A stretch of DNA of 64,000 bases from Aquiflexum balticum DSM 16537. Lineage in GTDB: Bacteria > Bacteroidota > Bacteroidia > Cytophagales > Cyclobacteriaceae. The position numbers were made by a program, and so were the translations under genes. The notes under the pieces were generated by a model. It did no database searches, was not told the origin of the DNA, and saw only the letters and a program-made list of their open reading frames with translations. Below are positions 1 through 10,407 of this stretch, in pieces (positions within the stretch are counted from its first letter, which is position 1; each line of letters opens with the position of its first letter). The stretch is from NCBI RefSeq assembly GCF_900176595.1, contig NZ_LT838813.1, positions 2,060,001-2,124,000 on the forward strand. The letters are read 5' to 3'.

Positions 1-2093
<2,093 letters not shown>

Positions 2094-2138
2094 AGTCCGA
2101 AGCTGCCGCATTCTCTGCGAGACATATCATGAATCTGA

Positions 2139-2234
2139 GTACCAAGTACAAAGTACAAAGATCTTGAACTTAAGATATTGGTCCCATAGCGGACACTGTA
2201 TCCAGCATTGTACATCGTACTTTGTACCTGGTAC
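2139..2234 (+). repeat. Inverted repeat in the 23S-5S spacer
   Basis: Bases 2139-2156 (gtaccaagtacaaagtac) and 2217-2234 (gtactttgtacctggtac) are reverse complements with a single mismatch. They bracket a 60-base loop that contains a smaller hairpin (atctt...aagat, 2161-2176). In the pre-rRNA this would form a long stem just before 5S. It may be a processing stem or an inserted dispersed repeat; the sequence does not decide between these. Confidence 0.7.
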
Positions 2235-2241
2235 AGAAAGA

Positions 2242-2352
2242 TTAGGCGGCCCAGCGCAGGGGTCCCACCTCTTCCCATCCCGAACAGAGAAGTTAAGCCC
2301 TGCAGCGCCGATGGTACTGGGGTTACACCCGGGAGAGTAGGCCGCCGCCACA
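2242..2352 (+). rRNA. 5S ribosomal RNA
   Basis: About 110 bases that begin and end with complementary ends (taggcggcc with ggccgccgcca), which form helix I. The internal stretch cccatcccgaacagagaagttaagc contains the conserved CCGAAC and GAAGTTAAGC motifs of bacterial 5S rRNA. It lies about 150 bases after 23S in the same orientation, as expected for an rRNA operon. The ends are uncertain by a few bases. Confidence 0.95.
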
Positions 2353-2359
2353 TTATCAC

Positions 2360-2388
2360 AAAGCCAGCCCCTAAAGCTGGCTTTTGGC
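2360..2388 (+). terminator. Rho-independent terminator of the rRNA operon
   Basis: A perfect 9-bp stem (aaagccagc / gctggcttt, 2360-2368 and 2376-2384) with a 7-base loop, followed by a T-containing tail, lies directly after 5S. The next gene (the helicase) runs toward it from the other side, so it may act in both directions. Confidence 0.85.
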
Positions 2389-2546
2389 GTTTCAAAGCAA
2401 TAAACTCCTTTTGTTATTCACTCCTTTGAGTCAATTTGGATAGGTCGGTTACTAGATGATTTCTACCACTTGTTAATAATTCATAGAAGCGGAAATATAA
2501 TCAAGGATTATTTTATCTAAAAAAAGTAAAAAAATCTGTTTTCAGA

Positions 2547-4814
2547 CTATTGATTCCCCAGATATGCTGCTACCATTTTCAATGTCCCGTAATCATATTT
2601 TGCGGAATTTTTTTGCATGATAAACGAAAGTTCTCCATTCACTTTTTCGATTAAATCACTGATTTCTTGAATCAATTCATCCTCAAAATGTTGGTGGATA
2701 TCCACTTTGCCAGACGCAATACCTTTGGCTAAATGACCCTTAATAGTGGATTCAGTTAGTCCTCTTAGGCTGACTATTTCTGAAATGGATTTTCCTGACC
2801 GACTCAATTCATAAGTGATTTCATAAGTCTCGCCCTTTTCTAATTTAATTTTTGATTCACCTTTTCCTTTCCTTTTTCTACCTGTTTTTGTAGAAGCGAA
2901 TTTTGGATTCTCCTTTGCAGTTTGTTTTGCTTCTTGCTCCAGGGTTATCCTTAGCTGAATAAGGTTTTTGGTGATTTCAGTCATCTTACCTATTTCTTCA
3001 CCATTCATAATTGCAGGAATTAAAAATGTTACTTTTTGGACTTCACCGATTTTCTTTAAAACAATAATTTCCAGCTCAGAAATGCCCTCCAAATAATTCT
3101 TTGTTTGGGAAAATTGCTCAACTTCAGCTGAGTGAATCAAAAGTTTTTTTAAACTCTCCTTAAGTAAAGTAGAATAGTATTCAGACCCTTTTTCCAATCT
3201 ATCCATTAAATTGAGTTCATCATTGTGGTGAAGCAAACTCAACAACTGTTTTTGGAATTTAAAAGAATTGGATCCTTCGCTTAATATGTCTTTATAGATA
3301 TCTGCTATTGCATTTCCCATTTCAGGATCTTCAAATTTCATACTGCTTTCAGAATCTTTAGCAAAGGCATCAAAGCTTTGAATGATTTCTTCAAAATCAA
3401 AAGTAGATTCCAATAGTTTTCGAATATATATTTTTTGATGGTCTGCTAATAAATCCCTTAATGGGGACTGATGTTCAGTACTTGCTGTGAATTGAACTAC
3501 ATCATGGTCGGAACTGATAACATGCGATTGGATGCGCGTGCGCAATGTCAATCCATCAAGGCTTCTCAATCTACTTAAAGCAACATAAACCTGCCCCGGC
3601 GCAAATGCCTGACCAACATCAATGATAGCTTTGTCAAATGTTAAACCCTGACTTTTGTGAACAGTAACTGCCCAAGCAAGTTTTACAGGATATTGCTCAA
3701 AGGTTCCGATAATATCTTCTTCAAGTTCCTTTGTATCTTCCTTAACAATATATTTTTTATTTTCCCACACCTCTCGCTTAAGCGTGTATTCTATTTTTGA
3801 ATCTGTCATGGTGACTTTGATGCCATCATCATCAATAGTTTTGATTTTTGCCATCTTTCCATTGAAATAATCAGCATAGCCACTTGCATCATTTTTGATA
3901 AACATGATTTGAGCCCCTTCTTTTAATTCCAGCGTTTTTGGAATCGGGAATAAACTTTCGGGAAAATCCTTCTCGATAACCGCTTCAAAAAAGTAGGATT
4001 TGCTTTTCAATTCTGCCAGTTCTTTTTGATTATGCTCTTCTGCTTTATAGTTATGTGTGGTAATGATGATGTTATCCTTGAGATTTTTAATTTCCTCTTC
4101 AGTTTTGAAGTGGCTATTCAAGACAATGATGTCTTCAGTTGTAATTCGATTGTCTCTTAGATTATTGAGGATATTGATGAATTTATCGTCCTTTTGCCTG
4201 AAAATTTTATCCAGTTCGAGGTAAACCATCCCTGAGTTTTGAAGAGCTTTGGCTTCAAAAAAATGCATACTCTTATAAAACCTGTTGAGTACTTGCCATT
4301 CAAAATCCTTGACTATTGGTGGCAATTGAAACAAATCTCCGATCATCAGCACTTGAACACCTCCAAATGGCTCATTGAAATTTCGCTTTACACTTTTCAA
4401 TCTATAATCAATCGCATCCAGTATATCAGCTCTCAACATACTGACTTCATCTATAATCAGTAAGTCGATTGATCTCAATACCTTTTTTCTAGCCAAATTC
4501 AAAGTATGTCTTCTACCAAGACTAAATTGAGTATAAAAATTTCCACTTGCCGAAAAATTTCCCTCGGGTTCTTTGGTGGGAATAAATGTTCCAAAAGGAA
4601 GCAGAAACTGTGAATGAATGGTCACACCTTTGGCATGAAGGGCAGCGATACCTGTAGGAGCTACAATTACATAAGTTTTGTGCGTAATTTCGGTAAGATT
4701 CCGCAAAAATGTCGTCTTTCCAGTTCCAGCTTTTCCGGTTAAAAAAATAGGACTGTTCGTGCTGTTGACAAAATGGGCCGCCAGCTCAAGCCTGTCGGTA
4801 GATTGTGATTCCAT
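2547..4814 (-). CDS. PIF1-like ATP-dependent helicase with C-terminal helix-turn-helix
   Basis: A 755-residue superfamily 1 helicase. It has a Walker A box near residues 27-35 (GKAGTGKTT), a DEVSM Walker B near 120, a QLPPI motif near 165, and the later VHKSQGLTFD and VALSRLRS motifs typical of PIF1/RecD2-type enzymes, all in the first 430 residues. The second half is low in known motifs but ends in a predicted helix-turn-helix (around 660-700: SGKSISEIVSLRGLTESTIK), a domain also found at the C terminus of RecQ/PIF1-like bacterial proteins. It probably unwinds DNA or DNA-RNA structures during replication or repair. It is a single gene, convergent with the rRNA operon and divergent from the SDR-ispG pair. 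The family assignment is firm; the substrate is unknown. Confidence 0.9.
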   Translation of the reverse strand: MESQSTDRLELAAHFVNSTNSPIFLTGKAGTGKTTFLRNLTEITHKTYVIVAPTGIAALHAKGVTIHSQFLLPFGTFIPTKEPEGNFSASGNFYTQFSLGRRHTLNLARKKVLRSIDLLIIDEVSMLRADILDAIDYRLKSVKRNFNEPFGGVQVLMIGDLFQLPPIVKDFEWQVLNRFYKSMHFFEAKALQNSGMVYLELDKIFRQKDDKFINILNNLRDNRITTEDIIVLNSHFKTEEEIKNLKDNIIITTHNYKAEEHNQKELAELKSKSYFFEAVIEKDFPESLFPIPKTLELKEGAQIMFIKNDASGYADYFNGKMAKIKTIDDDGIKVTMTDSKIEYTLKREVWENKKYIVKEDTKELEEDIIGTFEQYPVKLAWAVTVHKSQGLTFDKAIIDVGQAFAPGQVYVALSRLRSLDGLTLRTRIQSHVISSDHDVVQFTASTEHQSPLRDLLADHQKIYIRKLLESTFDFEEIIQSFDAFAKDSESSMKFEDPEMGNAIADIYKDILSEGSNSFKFQKQLLSLLHHNDELNLMDRLEKGSEYYSTLLKESLKKLLIHSAEVEQFSQTKNYLEGISELEIIVLKKIGEVQKVTFLIPAIMNGEEIGKMTEITKNLIQLRITLEQEAKQTAKENPKFASTKTGRKRKGKGESKIKLEKGETYEITYELSRSGKSISEIVSLRGLTESTIKGHLAKGIASGKVDIHQHFEDELIQEISDLIEKVNGELSFIMQKNSAKYDYGTLKMVAAYLGNQ

Positions 4815-4889
4815 GAGTTTAAAATTAGTATAAAATAAAGAGAGCTGATCGGAATATCCGTTTAAGTTCGCAAAGTTTTTAAAAAAATG

Positions 4890-4897
4890 TAACTTTG
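4890..4897 (+). promoter_or_regulatory. Bacteroidota-type -7 promoter box for the SDR-ispG operon
   Basis: taactttg matches the TAnnTTTG -7 consensus used by the Bacteroidota primary sigma factor. It sits 45 bases before the SDR start codon, in the gap between divergent genes. No clear TTG -33 box is visible at the expected distance, so the call rests on one motif. Confidence 0.4.
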
Positions 4898-4942
4898 TTC
4901 CCTGTAGATAGTTGTTATACTAATTATTAAAGCACTAATAAA

Positions 4943-5647
4943 ATGTCAAAAAACATTTTGGTAACAGGCGGTACTAAAGGAATCGGAAGAGCCATCATTG
5001 AGAGGTTCGCTTTTGAGGGTTTTGATATTTTTACCTGTTCCAGAAATGAAAAAGATCTGAGTGATTTGGAGAGGGATTTTTATACCAAATTTCCAAATCA
5101 ACAAATTACCGTCAGAAAAGTTGATATGTCCATCAAAGAGGAAGTGATGGCTTTTGCGGATGAAGTTAAAAAATTCGCCATCCCGGATGTGTTGGTAAAT
5201 AATGCTGGAATATTTCTTCCCGGTTCTATTCATTCAGAACCGGAAGGCAATTTTGAATTGATGATGCAGACCAATCTTTATTCGGCGTATTACCTGACGA
5301 GAAGTTTTACAGCCGAAATGATAAAAAGAAATTCAGGATATATCTTTTCTATTGGGTCTATTGCGGGACTTACAGCATACGCTAATGGCGGGAGTTATGC
5401 GATATCAAAGTGGGCGATGTTGGGATTTACTAAGTGCCTTAGGCAGGAGTTGAAAGATTCCAACATTAAGGTAACCTCAGTTTTGCCAGGAGCCACTTTC
5501 ACGGCAAGTTGGGAAGGCGTGGATATCCCAAGAGAAAGATTTATGAAAGTTGAAGATGTAGCTGAATCAGTTTGGGGGGCGTATAACCTTTCCCCTTATT
5601 CAGTTGTTGAAGAAATAGTTATTAGACCACAGTTAGGAGATTTATAA
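4943..5647 (+). CDS. Short-chain dehydrogenase/reductase (SDR), classical type
   Basis: A 234-residue NAD(P)-dependent oxidoreductase. It has the N-terminal Rossmann motif TGGTKGIG (residues 8-15), the NNAG motif near 88-91 and a complete active site with Ser near 140 and Tyr-x-x-x-Lys (YAISK) near 152-156. Length and motifs fit classical SDRs, but the substrate cannot be told from sequence. It ends 5 bases before ispG and is probably cotranscribed with it. Co-location with an isoprenoid gene does not by itself prove a role in that pathway. Confidence 0.92.
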   Translation: MSKNILVTGGTKGIGRAIIERFAFEGFDIFTCSRNEKDLSDLERDFYTKFPNQQITVRKVDMSIKEEVMAFADEVKKFAIPDVLVNNAGIFLPGSIHSEPEGNFELMMQTNLYSAYYLTRSFTAEMIKRNSGYIFSIGSIAGLTAYANGGSYAISKWAMLGFTKCLRQELKDSNIKVTSVLPGATFTASWEGVDIPRERFMKVEDVAESVWGAYNLSPYSVVEEIVIRPQLGDL

Positions 5648-5652
5648 TCAGT

Positions 5653-7635
5653 ATGGAAACCAAAGCATTATTGGAAAAAATCAGCTATTGTAATAGCCTT
5701 ACCAAATATTACAGAAGAAAAACAATTCCCGTAAAAGTTGGGGATGTTGTAATAGGAGGAGACAACCCTATTGTGGTACAATCTATGACCACTGTAGATA
5801 CTATGGATACCTTAGGTTCTGTAGAACAATGTGTCAGCATGATAAAAAGTGGCTGCCAACTCATCAGAATTACAGCTCCAAGTATAAAAGAGGCTGAAAA
5901 TCTCAGAAATATAAAGGATGAATTGAGGAAAAGAGGTTACAATACTCCCTTGGTTGCAGATATCCATTTCACCCCTAATGCTGCCGAAATAGCTGCGGGA
6001 ATAGTGGAAAAAGTCCGGATAAATCCCGGAAATTATGCTGATAAGAAGAAATTTGAAAATATCGAGTATACAGATGAAAGTTATCAGGAAGAACTGGACC
6101 GGATCAGGCAACGCTTTCTTCCTTTAATCAGGATTTGTAAGGAACACGGTACTGCCATGCGAATCGGGACCAATCACGGCTCGCTTTCTGACAGAATCAT
6201 GAGTAGATATGGCGACACCCCTTTGGGTATGGTGGAGTCTGCTTTGGAATTTTTGAGGATATGTGAAGATGAAAATTACCATGATATTGTGATTTCAATG
6301 AAATCTTCTAATACCCAGGTAATGGTGCAGGCCTATAGGTTATTAGTCCAGAAGCTTGATGAAGGAGGATTCCAACCTTATCCCCTACATTTGGGTGTAA
6401 CGGAAGCGGGTGATGGCGAAGATGGAAGAATCAAGTCTGCTGTAGGAATTGGGACCCTTCTTGAAGATGGTTTAGGGGATACGGTAAGAGTTTCGCTGAC
6501 TGAAGATCCTGAATTCGAAGCACCGGTAGCCAAAATTTTGGTAGATCGATACATAACTAGAGAGAATCATACCCCTATAGAGGAAATAAAAAATTATCCG
6601 ATCACTCCTTTTGAATACAACAAGCGCGATAGCGTTGAGGTCTTTAATTTTGGTGGAACAAATGTCCCGAGAGTAATAGCTGATATTTCCACGCTTTCTC
6701 ACATTACTGAGAAAGAAATGAAAACTGTAGGACATTTTTATTTACCTGAATTGGATAAGTGGAAAATGAATGATCAAGGAGCAGATTATGTGTTCTCCGG
6801 CTCCAACCCAATTCCATTTATGCTTCCCAACGGCATGAAGGAAATTCAGAATTATGCTATATGGTTAAATGAAGAAGATCGAGTCAATAAATTTCCTGCT
6901 TTTAATCTGGAAGAATTTGAAGGAGCTGAAACTTTCCATTATGGATTGAATTTTTTGATTTTATCTGATGTGGAAGTAAATAGGGCAGTTGAATTGTTAG
7001 AAGGCCGAAAAGATGTGGTAATTATCCTAAGCAGCGACAATCCGCATAATATGCCTGCATTGAGAAGAGCATTTATTACATTAATGGAAAACCATAGCTT
7101 GATTCCTGTTGTTGTTAAAGTGGCGTATTCCAATCAGGGCAAAGACCAAACAATGCTATATGCGGCTACCGATGTCGGCGGATTGCTTGTGGATGGCCTG
7201 GGGGAAGGTATCCTGATAGGGCTTGACAATTATGAAAATATTGACAGGGCAAAAACATTGGATCTCGTCAAATTACATAATTCCGTCTCTTTTGGTGTGC
7301 TTCAGGCAGCCAGGACAAGGATGTCTAAAACTGAATACATCTCATGTCCGTCTTGCGGAAGGACCCTTTTTGACTTGCAGGAAACCACTGCCATGATCAG
7401 AAAAAGGACAGATCATCTCAAAGGAGTCAAAATAGGCATCATGGGATGTATTGTCAATGGACCGGGTGAGATGGCAGATGCTGATTTTGGGTACGTAGGT
7501 TCCGGAAAAGGGAAAATAACCTTGTATAAGGGAAAAGAAGTCGTGAAAAAGTCCGTCCCTTCTGAAAGGGCTGTGGATGAGTTGATAGAAATCATCAAAA
7601 AAGACGGGGTATGGATTGAACCTGAAGTTCAATGA
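5653..7635 (+). CDS. ispG: 4-hydroxy-3-methylbut-2-enyl diphosphate synthase (flavodoxin/ferredoxin), long form
   Basis: IspG (GcpE) catalyses the penultimate step of the MEP isoprenoid pathway, reducing MEcPP to HMBPP with a [4Fe-4S] cluster. The N-terminal TIM-barrel part carries VQSMTTVDT and RINPGN motifs. The C-terminal part has the cluster cysteines (SCPSCGRTLFDL and GCIVNGPGE). At 660 residues it is the long form found in Bacteroidota, Chlamydiae and plants, with an extra domain of about 250 residues between the two conserved parts; the E. coli type has about 370 residues. The gene follows the SDR by 5 bases. Isoprenoid synthesis by the MEP route is therefore expected in this organism. 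Confidence 0.97.
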   Translation: METKALLEKISYCNSLTKYYRRKTIPVKVGDVVIGGDNPIVVQSMTTVDTMDTLGSVEQCVSMIKSGCQLIRITAPSIKEAENLRNIKDELRKRGYNTPLVADIHFTPNAAEIAAGIVEKVRINPGNYADKKKFENIEYTDESYQEELDRIRQRFLPLIRICKEHGTAMRIGTNHGSLSDRIMSRYGDTPLGMVESALEFLRICEDENYHDIVISMKSSNTQVMVQAYRLLVQKLDEGGFQPYPLHLGVTEAGDGEDGRIKSAVGIGTLLEDGLGDTVRVSLTEDPEFEAPVAKILVDRYITRENHTPIEEIKNYPITPFEYNKRDSVEVFNFGGTNVPRVIADISTLSHITEKEMKTVGHFYLPELDKWKMNDQGADYVFSGSNPIPFMLPNGMKEIQNYAIWLNEEDRVNKFPAFNLEEFEGAETFHYGLNFLILSDVEVNRAVELLEGRKDVVIILSSDNPHNMPALRRAFITLMENHSLIPVVVKVAYSNQGKDQTMLYAATDVGGLLVDGLGEGILIGLDNYENIDRAKTLDLVKLHNSVSFGVLQAARTRMSKTEYISCPSCGRTLFDLQETTAMIRKRTDHLKGVKIGIMGCIVNGPGEMADADFGYVGSGKGKITLYKGKEVVKKSVPSERAVDELIEIIKKDGVWIEPEVQ

Positions 7636-7733
7636 GATTAACCTTATGGTAAGTTAAATTTGAAAATCAGAATCAACCTGAATCTTTCTGAAACATAATT
7701 GTTATCAAAATATCTAAATAAAAGAATAAGAGT

Positions 7734-7928
7734 ATGGCTAATAATAGAATTAAAGAATTTTTTCAACTTGGGGAAGTAGGAAATTATTTTTTTCGGGTTT
7801 TCAAAAAGCCGGATCCTAGCATGCCCAATAATTTCAATTTAAAAATGATGCATGGCATCAACAAAATTTCCATACTGATGTTTCTTGCTGCGATTATTGT
7901 TTGGATTGCCAAAAGAGTGATGTCTTAG
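7734..7928 (+). CDS. Small single-pass membrane protein (possibly DUF6728 family)
   Basis: A 64-residue protein with a polar first half and one hydrophobic segment at about residues 44-60, followed by a basic tail (KRVMS). This suggests an inner-membrane anchor with the N-terminal part on one face. Small proteins of this look are common and conserved in Bacteroidota, and it resembles what is catalogued as DUF6728, but I could not verify that. No function is known. It lies about 100 bases after ispG and 50 before the YjbR-like gene, all on the same strand. Confidence 0.65.
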   Translation: MANNRIKEFFQLGEVGNYFFRVFKKPDPSMPNNFNLKMMHGINKISILMFLAAIIVWIAKRVMS

Positions 7929-7976
7929 TTAGGCAAATTTGATTTTTGTATATTGGGACAATATTCGAAATGACTG

Positions 7977-8330
7977 ATGAACATTACTTTTTTTAGAGAA
8001 TATTGCCTGACCAAACCCGGAACTACCGAGGACACTCCTTTTGACGAAAACACACTTTGTTTTAAAGTGGGAGGCAAAATTTTTGCTATTATAGATATAG
8101 AACTTTTTGAAAGTGTAAACCTGAAATGTGATCCGGAAAGAGCTGTTGAACTGAGAGAGCAATTTGATGGGATAATACCCGGTTATCACATGAATAAAAA
8201 ACATTGGAATACTGTTACTTTTGATGGTTCGGTACCCGATAAGCTTATTTTGGAACTGGTGGATCACTCTTATGAATTGATTTTTAAAAGTTTGCCAAAA
8301 ATTACAAGGGATTCAATTACAGCTTCATGA
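7977..8330 (+). CDS. MmcQ/YjbR family protein
   Basis: A 117-residue protein with the family pattern: an N-terminal helix (FFREYCLTKPGTTEDTPF), the FKVGGKIFAI strand, then NLKCDPERAVELREQF, and a final PGYHMNKKHWNTV segment followed by a helix. YjbR has a double-wing DNA-binding-like fold; the cellular role of the family is not well established. Its stop codon overlaps the start of the next gene (ATGA), so it is translationally coupled to the ABC ATPase. Confidence 0.88.
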   Translation: MNITFFREYCLTKPGTTEDTPFDENTLCFKVGGKIFAIIDIELFESVNLKCDPERAVELREQFDGIIPGYHMNKKHWNTVTFDGSVPDKLILELVDHSYELIFKSLPKITRDSITAS

Positions 8331-9280
8331 TTTATTTAAATATTGATTCCATACAAAAAACTTACCGAAAAGGTGATTTCGTCTTGAAGAATTTTTCTTT
8401 GAAAATCCCAAAGGGAAAAATCATTTCATTGGTAGGAGAGAGTGGGTCAGGCAAGAGCACGCTTTTAAGAATTATAGCAGGATTGGAAAACAGGGATTCG
8501 GGAGAAATATTTCTTGAAAATACCCGTATTCTAAATCCCAAAGAAAACCTTGTTCCCGGATTTGAGGAAATTCAATTGGTTTTTCAGGAATATCATTTAT
8601 ACCCCAAATCAACGGTTGAACAGAATATCAGTAGGCCTTTATTGCTTTTTGAAAAGGAGTACAGAAAAGCCAGGGTAGAAAAACTTCTCAATCTGCTTGG
8701 GTTGGAAATCCATAGAGACAAACTCCCCAAAGAGCTTTCGGGGGGACAACAGCAAAAAGTTGCCATCGGAAGGGCCTTAAGCCTCGAACCTCAAGTCTTG
8801 CTTTTGGATGAGCCGTTTTCGAGTTTGGATACCATTCAGCGAAGGGAATTGATTGCAGAATTGAAGACCATGTTTGATCAGCTTGGTGTGACAGTTATCT
8901 TTGTTACCCATGATTTGGATGATGCCTTGCTGATGACCGATCATTTGGTCATTATTCAAAAAGGAAAATTGATCCAACAGGGCGGAGCAAAGGAAATATT
9001 TGAAAAGCCAAAAAATCTCTATGCTGCCAAGCTATTCAGTCATTTAAATCCCATTCCGGACAAAACGAGAACCTACATCCGCCCATCAGATGTCCAACTT
9101 TTTAAGACAAGCGGCATTCCTGCTAAAATCATGGAAAGGAAGTATTTGGTGCATTATAATCAACTTACTGTAAAACTTCCTGGTGGGGAACAATGGTTAA
9201 TAGAAGATAAAAAGCGAATTTTTGAAGTCGGTGAAAGGGTATTTTTAAAATGGAATGCATCAAGTGAAATCAAATTTTAA
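8327..9280 (+). CDS. ABC transporter ATP-binding protein (PotA/MalK-like)
   Basis: A 317-residue ATPase subunit with Walker A GESGSGKST (about 37-45), Q-loop, signature LSGGQQQKVAIGRAL, Walker B LLLDEPFSSLD and the switch histidine (VTHD). A C-terminal extension after residue 240 resembles the TOBE-type tail of importer ATPases (RPSDVQLF). No permease or binding protein lies next to it, so its partner must be encoded elsewhere and the substrate is unknown. The start overlaps the stop of the YjbR-like gene by 4 bases. Confidence 0.9.
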   Translation: MIYLNIDSIQKTYRKGDFVLKNFSLKIPKGKIISLVGESGSGKSTLLRIIAGLENRDSGEIFLENTRILNPKENLVPGFEEIQLVFQEYHLYPKSTVEQNISRPLLLFEKEYRKARVEKLLNLLGLEIHRDKLPKELSGGQQQKVAIGRALSLEPQVLLLDEPFSSLDTIQRRELIAELKTMFDQLGVTVIFVTHDLDDALLMTDHLVIIQKGKLIQQGGAKEIFEKPKNLYAAKLFSHLNPIPDKTRTYIRPSDVQLFKTSGIPAKIMERKYLVHYNQLTVKLPGGEQWLIEDKKRIFEVGERVFLKWNASSEIKF

Positions 9281-9352
9281 ATCTTCTAGAATTTTTTGAT
9301 TTCCAATAAAGCAGGGATTCATTCAGATTAAAACAGTTTTTTGTTTTTTCAG

Positions 9353-9390
9353 CCCGCTTCCTTTTACGACGTGGCGTAAAGGGGGGCGGG
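9353..9390. other. GC-rich hairpin between convergent genes
   Basis: cccgc...tttacg and cgtaaa...gcggg form an imperfect stem with a loop of about 6-8 bases, located between the ends of two convergent genes. A run of T lies on the 5' side (9337-9349) rather than after the stem on either strand, so a standard intrinsic terminator is not clearly present. It may terminate transcription or be a copy of a dispersed palindrome. The 248-base gap holds nothing else I can identify. Confidence 0.45.
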
Positions 9391-9528
9391 ACAATAGTTT
9401 AAAAGCATTGATTTACCCCGAATATTTTAACAACGAATTTATCCTAAACATGACCCCGCCAATATCAATCTGATTTTGACAAGAAAGAGGGGAATTCAGG
9501 GTATTATTTTCAATAGTTCCAGTTCGGA

Positions 9529-10053
9529 TCAATGCTGATGACCGTGCTCTCCGTGGACATGACCGTGTTCTAATTCTTCCGCAGTGGCTTCCCGAACTTC
9601 ATGTACCTCCCCGTCAAAATGCAAGTCAAAACCAACCAAAGGGTGGTTGAAGTCCAAAAGTACTTCATTGCCCAGATCTTTTAAAACCTTTGCCTGCATG
9701 GGATAGCCGTTCTCATCTACTAAAGGAAGAAAATTTCCCTCTTCAAACATTTCGGGTTCAAATCCATTCTCAGCAGTGAATTGGGATTTAGGTAGTGCCA
9801 TAATCAATTCATCATCAGCTTCACCATAAGCCTCATTTGCTAAAATGATAAAATTAAATGGTTCTCCTTTGCTTTTTCCTACTAAAAAGGATTCGAATTT
9901 TTCGGGGAGGCCGCTGTTTCCGAAAAGGAAATAAAATGGATCTTCTTGATCCCTTACTTCCACACTAAATGGAACTGATTCAATATTTTCCTCTTCCTTA
10001 CTTACTTTCAATTCGTAGGTAAGCCCTACTACTGAGTTAATTGTGATTTTCAT
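9529..10053 (-). CDS. FKBP-type peptidyl-prolyl cis-trans isomerase, SlyD-like
   Basis: A 174-residue protein of the SlyD/FkpA-like FKBP group: an FKBP half-domain, the insert-in-flap chaperone domain (centre, GFEPEMFEEGNFLPLV) and the returning FKBP strands including NHPLVGFDLHF. The tail is rich in histidine (eight His in the last 14 residues), as in SlyD proteins that bind nickel or other metals. It probably acts in the cytosol as a folding helper and perhaps a metal carrier. The downstream gap to the convergent ABC gene contains a GC-rich hairpin. Confidence 0.9.
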   Translation of the reverse strand: MKITINSVVGLTYELKVSKEEENIESVPFSVEVRDQEDPFYFLFGNSGLPEKFESFLVGKSKGEPFNFIILANEAYGEADDELIMALPKSQFTAENGFEPEMFEEGNFLPLVDENGYPMQAKVLKDLGNEVLLDFNHPLVGFDLHFDGEVHEVREATAEELEHGHVHGEHGHQH

Positions 10054-10082
10054 GATGTTTTATTCAGGTTATAAAGTTAAAA

Positions 10083-10403
10083 CTATTTTATTGCGCCATT
10101 GACCATTACAGCCAAAATTGTCATCATGGATAACACAAAAAAGAAAAATACCCATCCCCATTTTTGCTTTATTGTGAAAGTCACAGCGCCAATTAGAATC
10201 AGGCTGAATATTAAACCAAAAATAAACAATACTTTCAGGTATAATTCTTCAGAAGAATGGAAGTAGGGAACGTCAGGATGATCGCTTTGTACAAGCTCTA
10301 AGTTTTCATCAAGCCACATGTATCCTATCATCTCCCGCCAAAAGGAGTAAGCCATAACACCTGATGATGCAATTGCCGCAAAGGATATAAAGAATTTATT
10401 CAA
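10083..10403 (-). CDS. Small membrane protein of unknown function
   Basis: A 106-residue protein with three hydrophobic segments, at about residues 5-20, 55-77 and 84-102, with an acidic soluble loop (residues 30-50) between the first and second. I do not recognise the family. It starts 4 bases downstream of the leuS stop codon and is followed closely by the FKBP gene, so leuS, this gene and the isomerase may form one transcript. Confidence 0.75.
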   Translation of the reverse strand: MNKFFISFAAIASSGVMAYSFWREMIGYMWLDENLELVQSDHPDVPYFHSSEELYLKVLFIFGLIFSLILIGAVTFTIKQKWGWVFFFFVLSMMTILAVMVNGAIK

Positions 10404-10407
10404 CCTA

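Noticed and set aside
4239-4463. Open frame opposite the helicase gene
   Set aside because: It is a shadow of the helicase coding sequence with no independent protein features.
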